A DNA stretch of 6,500 bases from Thermoplasmata archaeon (lineage in GTDB: Archaea > Thermoplasmatota > Thermoplasmata > Halarchaeoplasmatales > Halarchaeoplasmataceae), in assembly GCA_019594305.1 (NCBI GenBank), contig JAFDTZ010000115.1:1-6500 (forward strand). The letters run 5' to 3'. Positions within the stretch are counted from its first letter, which is position 1. Every line of letters starts with the position of its first letter. Below the pieces are notes generated by a model. The model was given only the letters and a program-made list of their open reading frames with translations, searched no databases and was not told the DNA's origin. Both the position numbers and the translations under genes were made by a program. Below are positions 1-5,715 of this stretch, piece after piece.

Positions 1-7
1 GAACACA

Positions 8-379
8 ATGATGGAGATGGAAGAGAAGGACCCTCCTTTCATGGCAATGGAGTTCGCCAGCACTGTTATATGGTGGTGGATAGGAGCCGTGTTACTTCAC
101 GAACTGGGTCATGTACTACATCTTTATCTGACCCAGGGTAAGGTCAAACGCTCCTTCTGGGCCCTTATATTCTCAGCCATCGCTATGACATTGATATTCT
201 GGGGTATCTTCCAATACCTGAGGGCCATGCTGGGTATGGAGGAGATGGGGAATGTTATACCTATGGTGGCGGTGATAATAGGGTTGGGTCTTTCGATCGG
301 TGTATTAGGAGCAGTGACCCAGATCGGTGTCAGCGAAGAAGAAGAGGACGATGAAGGTGAAGAAGAAGACGAAGAATAG
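8..379 (+). CDS. Small HELGH-motif membrane protein with poly-acidic C-terminus, unknown function
   Basis: I do not recognise the family. The 123-residue product has three likely membrane segments, at about residues 16-40, 48-70 and 81-105. It ends in an almost uninterrupted Glu/Asp tail (about residues 110-123) that should sit in the cytoplasm or bind cations or basic partners. Inside the first hydrophobic segment is H31-E-L-G-H35, the HExxH zinc-ligand pattern, in the membrane setting typical of site-2 proteases (M50). The protein is far shorter than M50 enzymes, and no second motif supplying a third zinc ligand (NPxxDG-like) is visible, so protease activity is not supported. Met codons at 8, 11 and 17 are all possible starts, and the frame is open to the window edge, so the N-terminus is uncertain. 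The gene lies 15 nt before mptE and is probably co-transcribed with it. Confidence 0.7.
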   Translation: MMEMEEKDPPFMAMEFASTVIWWWIGAVLLHELGHVLHLYLTQGKVKRSFWALIFSAIAMTLIFWGIFQYLRAMLGMEEMGNVIPMVAVIIGLGLSIGVLGAVTQIGVSEEEEDDEGEEEDEE

Positions 380-382
380 AAA

Positions 383-388
383 GGGTGA
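383..388 (+). promoter_or_regulatory. Shine-Dalgarno site for mptE
   Basis: GGGTGA lies 6 nt before the ATG at 395 and matches most of the archaeal GGAGGTGA consensus. It supports the 395 start and translation of mptE as an internal gene of an operon with the preceding membrane protein gene. Confidence 0.6.
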
Positions 389-394
389 TTATCC

Positions 395-1021
395 ATGAAT
401 ATCGAAGAATGGATGCCCATATATAATCGTATTATAGACGATTTCGGATATTCAGCTGAAGACGACAAACGTTCCGCTGAACTACTCTCAATTTTACGAG
501 GTAGCGATTCTTTGGAACCTTTGAGGTTTTTTGAAGGAAAAGTAGTAGAGATATTAGGACCCTTTGCGGTAGAATCACAGTTCGATACAAACATCGTCGC
601 GGGTTCGGCTTTGAATAAAGCGCTCGATATGGGATGTGCCCCCTCGCTGTTGGTCACGGATCTAGACGGTGATACCCGTCTGCAGATGGATTACAATCTG
701 AAGGGAGTTCCGACTGTTATCCACGCTCATGGTGATAATATAGATATGATAAAAGAATGGGCGCCTAGATTCAAAGGACACGTGGTATCCACATGTCAGT
801 GTAAACCTCCTGAGGGCACCTTCAATTTCGGAGGTTTTACCGATGGTGATCGTGCGGTATTTATTGCAGATCATTTTAATGCAAAAGAGATACTGCTCAA
901 CGGTTGGGACTTTGATAATCCGATCACATCAAGCGGTAACAAAGTAGAAAAGAGGAAGAAACTGGAATGGGCTAAACGTTTGATCTATATGGTAGATACA
1001 CCGGTTAGTATGTACCCCTAG
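395..1021 (+). CDS. mptE: 6-hydroxymethyl-7,8-dihydropterin pyrophosphokinase, MptE type
   Basis: This cytosolic enzyme transfers pyrophosphate from ATP to 6-hydroxymethyl-7,8-dihydropterin, the activating step before the pterin is coupled to an arylamine in archaeal folate or methanopterin synthesis. MptE is the archaeal replacement for bacterial FolK and belongs to the DUF115/thiamine-pyrophosphokinase-like fold. Visible family blocks are a glycine/alanine-rich turn with VAGSALNKAL (68-77), the acidic T88-D-L-D-G-D93 motif expected to bind Mg-ATP, H110-A-H-G-D-N115, and N144-F-G-G-F-T-D-G-D-R153. A C-terminal Lys/Arg-rich stretch (K-V-E-K-R-K-K-L-E-W-A-K) is typical of the family. At 208 residues it is close to the family length and looks intact. 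The start is fixed by a Shine-Dalgarno site 6 nt upstream. Its TAG stop overlaps the stop of convergent cutA within one CTAG. Confidence 0.88.
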   Translation: MNIEEWMPIYNRIIDDFGYSAEDDKRSAELLSILRGSDSLEPLRFFEGKVVEILGPFAVESQFDTNIVAGSALNKALDMGCAPSLLVTDLDGDTRLQMDYNLKGVPTVIHAHGDNIDMIKEWAPRFKGHVVSTCQCKPPEGTFNFGGFTDGDRAVFIADHFNAKEILLNGWDFDNPITSSGNKVEKRKKLEWAKRLIYMVDTPVSMYP

Positions 1022-1326
1022 GATGTTTCGTCTTGTATCCATTGAAGAAATGGTTTCGAACCCGTATCAATATCGAGGGCTAGGACGCATGGAACCTCGT
1101 AAGGGTGTATCCTCTCTACCTCGTTAGATAAATCCTTTACTTTATCTTTAGTGGTTTTCAATATCACACCTACTTCATCGTCTTGTCGTAGTTCATCGTT
1201 CCATCGGTACAATGAACGTATATTGAATATATTGGCGCAGGCTATCAATCTTTTTTCCAATAGATGCCGAATAATCTCTACCGCGTCTTCCTCATCGGCT
1301 GCGGTGGTGTATATCACAGAGTACAT
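1018..1326 (-). CDS. cutA: CutA1 divalent-cation tolerance family protein
   Basis: This 102-residue protein matches CutA1 in full, a small, very stable trimeric cytosolic protein linked by genetics to copper and other divalent-cation tolerance; its biochemical role is unsettled. Signature blocks are the N-terminal strand SVIYTTAADEEDA (3-15), LIACANI (27-33) leading into S38-L-Y-R-W42, the KTTKDK turn (57-62), and the diagnostic H74-P-Y-E-V-P79. The length is normal for the family. It lies 38 nt downstream of the TrmB-like gene on the same strand. That gap holds its own TATA-like element about 26 nt before the ATG and no Shine-Dalgarno site, so it may be transcribed separately as a leaderless mRNA as well as by read-through. 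A functional link with the regulator is not evident. Confidence 0.93.
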   Translation of the reverse strand: MYSVIYTTAADEEDAVEIIRHLLEKRLIACANIFNIRSLYRWNDELRQDDEVGVILKTTKDKVKDLSNEVERIHPYEVPCVLALDIDTGSKPFLQWIQDETS

Positions 1327-1347
1327 ATTTGCTTATTGTAACCGACA

Positions 1348-1356
1348 TAAAAATAT
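1348..1356 (-). promoter_or_regulatory. TATA-like promoter element for cutA
   Basis: Read on the minus strand, ATATTTTTA is centred about 26 nt before the cutA ATG, which would place transcription initiation at or next to the start codon. The 21 nt between this element and the ATG contain no Shine-Dalgarno match, consistent with a leaderless transcript. A TTGTAAC sequence on the plus strand (1336-1342) lies between the element and the start codon. Confidence 0.45.
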
Positions 1357-1364
1357 GTTACGCA

Positions 1365-2090
1365 TTACCTCTCTCTTATAAGGTATACCATAAAATTGAT
1401 CAGATGTGATGCTAGAGACGGGTTGTTGGTGTAACCGCACGCTTCAAGACCCGGAGATGCTAGAAGAGCTCTGCTTTTATCACTTATTATATCCGTTGCT
1501 ATCAATCCGTCCCTTCTTTCGACGGATGCACCCTCCAATATTTTCTCTCCTGGTGCCGTAATTATTGTTATATCCACCCCTCTTATCACCGCCGATTGAA
1601 GGTCGTGTTCAAGATTGTTAAAAATCGAAGAGAATTCCGGCGTTGAGATCACAAATTCTTTTTGGGTTTTACGTATTATTTCCTTTATCTTACCCATCAC
1701 CTTCTCCCTTCCGTATATGGTATATATCACCTGCGGTTCACCTTTTTCGGAAAGTACTTGGTATATGGTGTTGAGCCTACCGAAAATTTCCTCCAATTCG
1801 CGTACTAGTCTGCCTTTAACCTCAAGAGGTTCTGCCGGTCTGTAAATTCTAGGCCACCCTTCGCTTACTACGACATACCCCATCTCGTGGAGTGTATCAA
1901 GGGATTTATAGACCGATGTACGCGGTAAGTTGGCCGAGGTGGATATTGTCTCCGCATCGGCGATGCCGTGAGCTACGAGTGCTATATATGTTCTTGCTTG
2001 ATATTCGGTTAAACCAAATTTTTTCAATCCCTCGGCTACCAGTTCGTACTCCTCAGTCAGTTGTTCGACCATTGGTTTTTCAGGATTCAT
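1365..2090 (-). CDS. TrmB-family transcriptional regulator
   Basis: This 241-residue protein has the TrmB two-domain layout. The N-terminal winged helix-turn-helix (about 22-88) contains LKKFGLTEYQARTYIALVAHG (22-42), the recognition region NLPRTSVYKSLDTLHEMGYV (54-73) and a wing ending I82-Y-R-P85. A short coiled linker follows (about 90-113). The C-terminal domain (about 118-241) has VIYTIYGREKVMGKIKEII and the FVISTPEF and VDITIITAPG strands of the PLD-like effector domain common in TrmB proteins, which in characterised members binds sugars; the ligand here is unknown. The start is the first Met and abuts an inverted repeat (2090-2110), a probable autoregulatory operator. No Shine-Dalgarno is present; a TATA element about 24 nt upstream suggests a leaderless mRNA. 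It is divergent from the tetraether lipid gene cluster and is the natural candidate for its regulator (inference). Confidence 0.88.
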   Translation of the reverse strand: MNPEKPMVEQLTEEYELVAEGLKKFGLTEYQARTYIALVAHGIADAETISTSANLPRTSVYKSLDTLHEMGYVVVSEGWPRIYRPAEPLEVKGRLVRELEEIFGRLNTIYQVLSEKGEPQVIYTIYGREKVMGKIKEIIRKTQKEFVISTPEFSSIFNNLEHDLQSAVIRGVDITIITAPGEKILEGASVERRDGLIATDIISDKSRALLASPGLEACGYTNNPSLASHLINFMVYLIRER

Positions 2091-2110
2091 TGTAGCTCAA
2101 GTCGCTACAA
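2090..2110. promoter_or_regulatory. Inverted-repeat operator between trmB-like gene and tes
   Basis: The sequence shows a perfect 7-bp inverted repeat, TTGTAGC (2090-2096) and GCTACAA (2104-2110), separated by 7 nt, giving 21 bp with half-sites about 14 bp apart between centres. It touches the first base of the trmB-like start codon and abuts the shared TATA element. A dimeric winged-helix protein such as the adjacent TrmB homologue would suit this geometry. Relative to trmB the site lies downstream of TATA (repressing position); relative to tes it lies immediately upstream of TATA (position where TrmBL1-type factors can activate). The regulatory sign is inference. Confidence 0.6.
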
Positions 2111-2120
2111 AATATTTAAG
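2109..2120. promoter_or_regulatory. Bidirectional TATA element for the trmB-like gene and tes
   Basis: The A/T block AAAATATTTAAG contains the palindrome AAATATTT (2110-2117). Its centre is about 28 nt before the ATG at 2142 on the plus strand and about 24 nt before the trmB-like ATG on the minus strand. Both distances fit archaeal TATA-to-start spacing with leaderless or nearly leaderless transcripts. No other A/T-rich promoter-like element is present in the 51-bp intergenic region, so one element may serve both directions. Confidence 0.55.
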
Positions 2121-2141
2121 TCTTACCCGCTGATTGAGGCG

Positions 2142-3734
2142 ATGATAATCATGGTCATACAGGTGTCTTTACTTGATAAAGGACTGCCGAAAAAAACACA
2201 ATCTCTATGTCCCGAGTGTAAAAAGGTAATAGATGCTGTTATCGAGGACGTGGAAGGAAAGGTAGTGATGAAGAAAGAATGTCCGTCGCATGGTAAATTT
2301 GAGACGGTATATTGGTCAGACACCGAGCTTTATCTAAGGATGGAAAATTGGGCCTTCGACGGTATAGGTGTAGAGGACCCTGCCATAAAAGACGCGAGTA
2401 CATGTCCGGATAACTGTGGCCTCTGTAACCTACACCTTAGCCATACATGCCTCGCAAACCTCGATCTCACCAACAGATGTAATTTGCAGTGTCCGATATG
2501 CTTTGCCAATGCCAACCAAGCGGGGTATGTTTACGAGCCGTCTTACCAGCAAGTGGTGAAAATGCTGGAAGTACTCAGATCCCAAAAACCAGTCCCTACT
2601 CCCGCGGTACAGTTTTCCGGGGGAGAACCCACGGTGTATCCGGATTTTTTTAAAGTCATAAAAAAAGCATCGGAGATGGGTTTTGCACAGGTACAGATAG
2701 CTACCAATGGCATCAAGTTGGCAGGTGATACTTCCTACGCACAGAAGTGCGTTGATGCAGGATTGCACACAGTGTATCTGCAATTCGACGGTCTCCGTGA
2801 AGAAAATTACATCGCAGCTAGGGGTAAACCACTTCTTAAAGTCAAGATTAAGGCCATAGAAAACTGTAGTAAAACAAAACCGAGACCTTTGGCAACGGTG
2901 CTTGTACCCACTATTATAAAAACAATAAATGACGACCAAGTGGGAGATATACTTAACTTTGCAGTAAAAAACCATGATGTTATTAGGGGTGTTAACTTCC
3001 AACCGGTCGCATTCACCGGGCGTATCGCCCAGGAAGAGAGGGAGCAGCAGAGGTATACTCTTCCGGACCTTGCCATAGGGTTGGAGGAACAGACGAATTA
3101 TCTTAACAGATATGATATCTACCCTGTGCCCTTCGTTACACCGATATCACGTCTTATCTCAGTTATCAAGGGCGAGCCGATGATGGCCTTTACCTCTCAC
3201 CCACACTGCGGCCTTGCCACCTATATTGTTATCGGCGATGACGGTGAAGTTACACCGATAACCAAATATGTTGATGTCGAAGGACTGATGCAGAGCATGC
3301 TGGACCGGGCTGAAGAGTGGGACAACCTTCTGCACAAAACAGCTTTCAAAATGGGTCGTAAGCTGAAATCAGATAAGGGCAAAAAGAAGAGTCTTGTAAA
3401 AAACATACAAAAATACTTCGGAGAACATCTAAAAGAAAAAGAGCTCCCCGGAGGCGCTACACTGAGTGAGCTCCTCTCTGGTATGATGGTTAAAGGAGAT
3501 AAAAAGTCTGTAGGTGAATTCTCTTGGCGTACTTTATTCGTAGGCGGCATGCACTTCCAGGATGACTACAATTACGATATCGAAAGGGTGAAGAGATGTG
3601 TTATACATTACGCGGTTCCCGACGGAAGGATAATACCCTTCTGCGCCTTCAACGGCGGCCCTACGTATCGTAATGAGATAGAAAAAAAATATTCCGTTCC
3701 CCTTGATCAATGGAGGAAGAAGAATGAGTCTTGA
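2142..3734 (+). CDS. tes: Tetraether lipid synthase, radical SAM (MJ0619 family)
   Basis: Tes joins the terminal methyl carbons of saturated isoprenoid chains of archaeal diether phospholipids, producing membrane-spanning tetraethers (GDGT) or macrocyclic archaeol. Seen here, with the Met at 2142 as residue 1: an N-terminal rubredoxin/zinc-ribbon-like C23-P-E-C26 ... C47-P-S-H-G51; an extra cluster block C88-P-D-N-C-G-L-C95 plus C103; the radical SAM triad C113-x3-C117-x2-C120 in TNRCNLQCPICFANAN; G160-G-E-P163 for SAM binding; H353-P-H-C356; and a C-terminal C486 ... P499-F-C501. The characterised Methanocaldococcus enzyme carries three [4Fe-4S] clusters and one rubredoxin-like iron, which fits this cysteine pattern. 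At 530 residues it is near family length. An alternative ATG at 2151 has GAGG 11 nt upstream; 2142 suits the TATA spacing. It overlaps the ferredoxin gene by 11 bp. Confidence 0.88.
   Translation: MIIMVIQVSLLDKGLPKKTQSLCPECKKVIDAVIEDVEGKVVMKKECPSHGKFETVYWSDTELYLRMENWAFDGIGVEDPAIKDASTCPDNCGLCNLHLSHTCLANLDLTNRCNLQCPICFANANQAGYVYEPSYQQVVKMLEVLRSQKPVPTPAVQFSGGEPTVYPDFFKVIKKASEMGFAQVQIATNGIKLAGDTSYAQKCVDAGLHTVYLQFDGLREENYIAARGKPLLKVKIKAIENCSKTKPRPLATVLVPTIIKTINDDQVGDILNFAVKNHDVIRGVNFQPVAFTGRIAQEEREQQRYTLPDLAIGLEEQTNYLNRYDIYPVPFVTPISRLISVIKGEPMMAFTSHPHCGLATYIVIGDDGEVTPITKYVDVEGLMQSMLDRAEEWDNLLHKTAFKMGRKLKSDKGKKKSLVKNIQKYFGEHLKEKELPGGATLSELLSGMMVKGDKKSVGEFSWRTLFVGGMHFQDDYNYDIERVKRCVIHYAVPDGRIIPFCAFNGGPTYRNEIEKKYSVPLDQWRKKNES
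3712..3716 (+). promoter_or_regulatory. Shine-Dalgarno site for the ferredoxin gene
   Basis: GGAGG, inside the 3' end of tes, lies 7 nt before the ATG at 3724. It decides that start over an in-frame ATA at 3703, which has no such site. Confidence 0.7.
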
Positions 3735-3900
3735 ATTAAATGTAGAAAAATGTATGAGGTGCGGTGCCTGCGTAGGTGCCTGTCCGGTCAACGCGATATT
3801 CCTCAAAGAGCATTCCCCTGCTGTGGGGCGCGGATGCACGGAATGCGGACTTTGTGTTAACATATGCCCTGTGGGTGCTTTCAGTCTCGGAGGTGAGTGA
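3724..3900 (+). CDS. 2[4Fe-4S] ferredoxin
   Basis: This 58-residue protein is a minimal bacterial-type ferredoxin made of two symmetrical cluster motifs: C10-x2-C13-x2-C16-x3-C20-P and C38-x2-C41-x2-C44-x3-C48-P. All eight ligands are present, and the Pro after the fourth Cys of each motif is kept, so two low-potential [4Fe-4S] clusters are expected. It sits between tes and ggr, overlapping tes by 11 bp and ending 1 nt before the ggr start codon. GGR enzymes of some archaea (Methanosarcina, Sulfolobus) have been reported to use a ferredoxin, in Methanosarcina one encoded beside the reductase. Tes also needs electrons to cleave SAM and regenerate its clusters. Delivery to both enzymes is inference from position. 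Confidence 0.93.
   Translation: MSLELNVEKCMRCGACVGACPVNAIFLKEHSPAVGRGCTECGLCVNICPVGAFSLGGE
3889..3896 (+). promoter_or_regulatory. Full-consensus Shine-Dalgarno site for ggr
   Basis: GGAGGTGA, the complete complement of the archaeal 16S rRNA tail, lies 5 nt before the ATG at 3902, within the last codons of the ferredoxin gene. It fixes the ggr start and indicates tight translational coupling. Confidence 0.8.
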
Positions 3901-3901
3901 T

Positions 3902-5107
3902 ATGAACATAGATCAGGGAGATACATTGGAATACGACGTGCTCGTGATAGGCGGTGGACCTACAGGCAGTACTGCAGGACGTTTTTCCGCACGTCACAAT
4001 GCAAAGACACTTGTTATAGAAAAAAGGCAGGAGATCGGTTCTCCCGTAAGATGCGGCGAGGGAATATCTCTATCCTGGCTGGAAGAGCTGGAGATAAAAG
4101 ATATCAGCCCATGGGTCCGTAGGTATATAAGGGGCGCTAGAATATACTCTCCATCGGGGCATGTACTTGAGATAATAGAGGACATTGCAGGCGATGAAGT
4201 CGGATCCGTTATCGAAAGGGACATGTTCGATAAGGATATGGCACGTTTAGCCGCGATAGAAGGGGCGGATTTTATGGTTAAAACCGCAGCCACCGGATTA
4301 CTCAAAGAAAATGGTAAAGTGGTGGGTGTGAAGGCGAAACAAATGGGCAAGGAATTCAATATAATGGCGGATATTGTCATCGGGGCCGATGGTTTTGAAT
4401 CTCAGGTGGGACGCTGGGCCGGTATATACGAAGCCATCAAACCAAAGGACATAATGACCTGCTTCCAGTATCGTATGACAGGTATAGATGTCGACCCAGA
4501 TTTTACTCACTTCTACATGGGCACCCGTGCTCCCGGGGGATATGCATGGATCTTCCCTAAGGATGAGGTCACCGCCAATGTGGGTCTCGGTGTACAGTTG
4601 AGTCGGTTGAACGGTGAAGTGACACCAAAGGAATATCTCGATCAGTTCATCGCAGGCCATAAAGGGTTAAGAAACGGTGAAGCAATAGATATGGTAGCAG
4701 GAGCGGTATCCGTAACCCATCCACCGGAACGGACAGTTGCCGATGGTATCCTGCTTGTTGGGGATGCATCACGGGTGGTGGACCCCATCACGGGCGGAGG
4801 CATAGTGAACGGGCTAAAACAAGCTAAGATAGCCGGTGAGTTCGCAGCGAAAGCGGTCTCTGAAGGTAAAACGGATGTGGAATATCTTAAAAAATATGAG
4901 AAGCTGTGGCGTCATAGACTGGAGGACAAATTATGGCGTAACTACATGGCCAAGGAGAAGGCTATGCTACTCGACGACGTGATGTACGACAAGATAATCG
5001 ACGCCCTCTCGGACATGGATCTTAGAAAGGTAAGGGTCGAGACGATACTCGAAGGAGTCAGGAAAAAGTATCCTGAATTGATAAAGGAATTTGAAGACAT
5101 GATGTGA
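3902..5107 (+). CDS. Digeranylgeranylglycerophospholipid reductase (GGR)
   Basis: This FAD enzyme hydrogenates the geranylgeranyl chains of archaeal ether lipids at the membrane face, giving saturated archaeol-type lipids. The 401-residue product shows the p-hydroxybenzoate-hydroxylase-type flavoprotein layout: dinucleotide-binding G17-G-G-P-T-G22 after strand YDVLVI, E40 ending the second strand, the GGR signature P48-V-R-C51-G-E-G54 whose Cys is conserved in archaeal GGRs, E105-R106-D107 of the FAD domain, D157-I-V-I-G-A-D-G164, the substrate-domain G213-Y-A-W-I-F-P219, and the second FAD motif G287-D-A-S-R ... D294-P-I-T-G-G-G-I301. Length is typical and no key residue is missing. It follows the ferredoxin by 1 nt and precedes the macrodomain gene by 15 nt. 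Saturated chains are what Tes couples, so the two enzymes are consecutive steps. Confidence 0.93.
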   Translation: MNIDQGDTLEYDVLVIGGGPTGSTAGRFSARHNAKTLVIEKRQEIGSPVRCGEGISLSWLEELEIKDISPWVRRYIRGARIYSPSGHVLEIIEDIAGDEVGSVIERDMFDKDMARLAAIEGADFMVKTAATGLLKENGKVVGVKAKQMGKEFNIMADIVIGADGFESQVGRWAGIYEAIKPKDIMTCFQYRMTGIDVDPDFTHFYMGTRAPGGYAWIFPKDEVTANVGLGVQLSRLNGEVTPKEYLDQFIAGHKGLRNGEAIDMVAGAVSVTHPPERTVADGILLVGDASRVVDPITGGGIVNGLKQAKIAGEFAAKAVSEGKTDVEYLKKYEKLWRHRLEDKLWRNYMAKEKAMLLDDVMYDKIIDALSDMDLRKVRVETILEGVRKKYPELIKEFEDMM

Positions 5108-5122
5108 ACGGTGTGTTGATTT

Positions 5123-5659
5123 ATGAAAAAAAAGGTGTATGGTGTAACCGTCGAATGTGTCAGAGGAGATATCGCTCACCAGGATAATTTTTCAGCGGTT
5201 GTTAATGCAGCAAATGCACAGCTAAGGATCGGTGGCGGTGTGGCTGGTGCTATACACAGAGCAGCCGGTCCTGAACTTGAAGAAGCCTGCCGCCCGCAGG
5301 CACCTATCAAGCCCGGAGAAGCAGTTATCACAGGGGGCTATAATTTACCCAATGAGTATGTGATCCATTGTTTAGGCCCGATATTCGGTGTGGATAAGCC
5401 GGAAGACGAACTTTTAGAAAATTGCTATCGGAATGCACTGAAACTAGCCGACAGTCATGGTATCGAATCAATAGCGTTCCCAGCTATTTCAACAGGTGCT
5501 TTTGGATACCCTGTTGAAGAAGCGGCAGAAGTAGCACTTCGAACGGTATTAAATGTGATCCAGAGCCTTGAAAAGGTAGAAACCATCCGGTTCGTCCTTC
5601 ACAGTGATAGGGACTTAAGGGTACATGAGGAAATATTAGCAAGGCTTGAATGTAATTGA
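5123..5659 (+). CDS. Macrodomain protein, ADP-ribose binding
   Basis: This 178-residue protein is a stand-alone macrodomain, a cytosolic fold that binds ADP-ribose and, in many members, removes it from proteins or hydrolyses O-acetyl-ADP-ribose or related metabolites. Visible motifs are G15-D16-I17 (adenine-binding Asp), V27-N28-A-A-N31, the loop G37-G-G-V-A-G-A-I-H45, and the phosphate-binding F119-P-A-I-S-T-G-A-F-G-Y-P130. MacroD/YmdB enzymes have GGGGVDGxIH, with an Asp that assists catalysis. Here Ala41 takes that place, as in AF1521-like proteins, so MacroD-type chemistry should not be assumed. It starts 15 nt after ggr with only a weak GGTG 9 nt upstream and no separate TATA element, so it probably belongs to the tes-fd-ggr transcript. 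A link to lipid synthesis is not known. Confidence 0.88.
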   Translation: MKKKVYGVTVECVRGDIAHQDNFSAVVNAANAQLRIGGGVAGAIHRAAGPELEEACRPQAPIKPGEAVITGGYNLPNEYVIHCLGPIFGVDKPEDELLENCYRNALKLADSHGIESIAFPAISTGAFGYPVEEAAEVALRTVLNVIQSLEKVETIRFVLHSDRDLRVHEEILARLECN

Positions 5660-5681
5660 ATAGTCTGATAACAACAATCAG

Positions 5682-5692
5682 TTTTTATAATA
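5682..5692 (+). promoter_or_regulatory. TATA promoter element of the CARF-like gene
   Basis: TTTTTATAATA is centred about 29 nt before the ATG at 5716, predicting transcription from about 5714 and an essentially leaderless mRNA. No Shine-Dalgarno site lies before the ATG. A short inverted repeat, CTGAT-N7-ATCAG (5665-5681), sits directly upstream of it. This element separates the CARF-like gene from the lipid operon. Confidence 0.55.
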
Positions 5693-5715
5693 CAACTCCT
5701 TACTACAGGTCTAAA

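Noticed and set aside
124..657. Minus-strand open frame of 177 codons rich in Ser
   Set aside because: Its Ser run is the antisense of the acidic tail codons, and it lies under two better-supported plus-strand genes; no family motif or promoter.
2061..2141. N-terminal extension of tes to an ATG inside the trmB-like gene
   Set aside because: It would place the operator and TATA element inside the coding region, overlap the divergent regulator, and add residues unlike the start of Tes proteins.
2430..3002. Minus-strand open frame of 190 codons
   Set aside because: It is antisense to the radical SAM core of tes, where all conserved motifs are on the plus strand; composition is not protein-like.
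3776..3901. N-terminal extension of ggr overlapping the ferredoxin gene
   Set aside because: The full Shine-Dalgarno site 5 nt before ATG 3902 and the FAD-binding strand starting near residue 10 fix the shorter start.
3534..3926. Minus-strand open frame across the tes-ferredoxin-ggr junctions
   Set aside because: It covers three well-supported gene junctions on the other strand and has no recognisable domain.
5656..5715. TTG start giving a 163-residue CARF-like protein
   Set aside because: The TATA element lies inside this extension, the added residues have no conserved character, and the first Rossmann strand begins at the Met at 5716.
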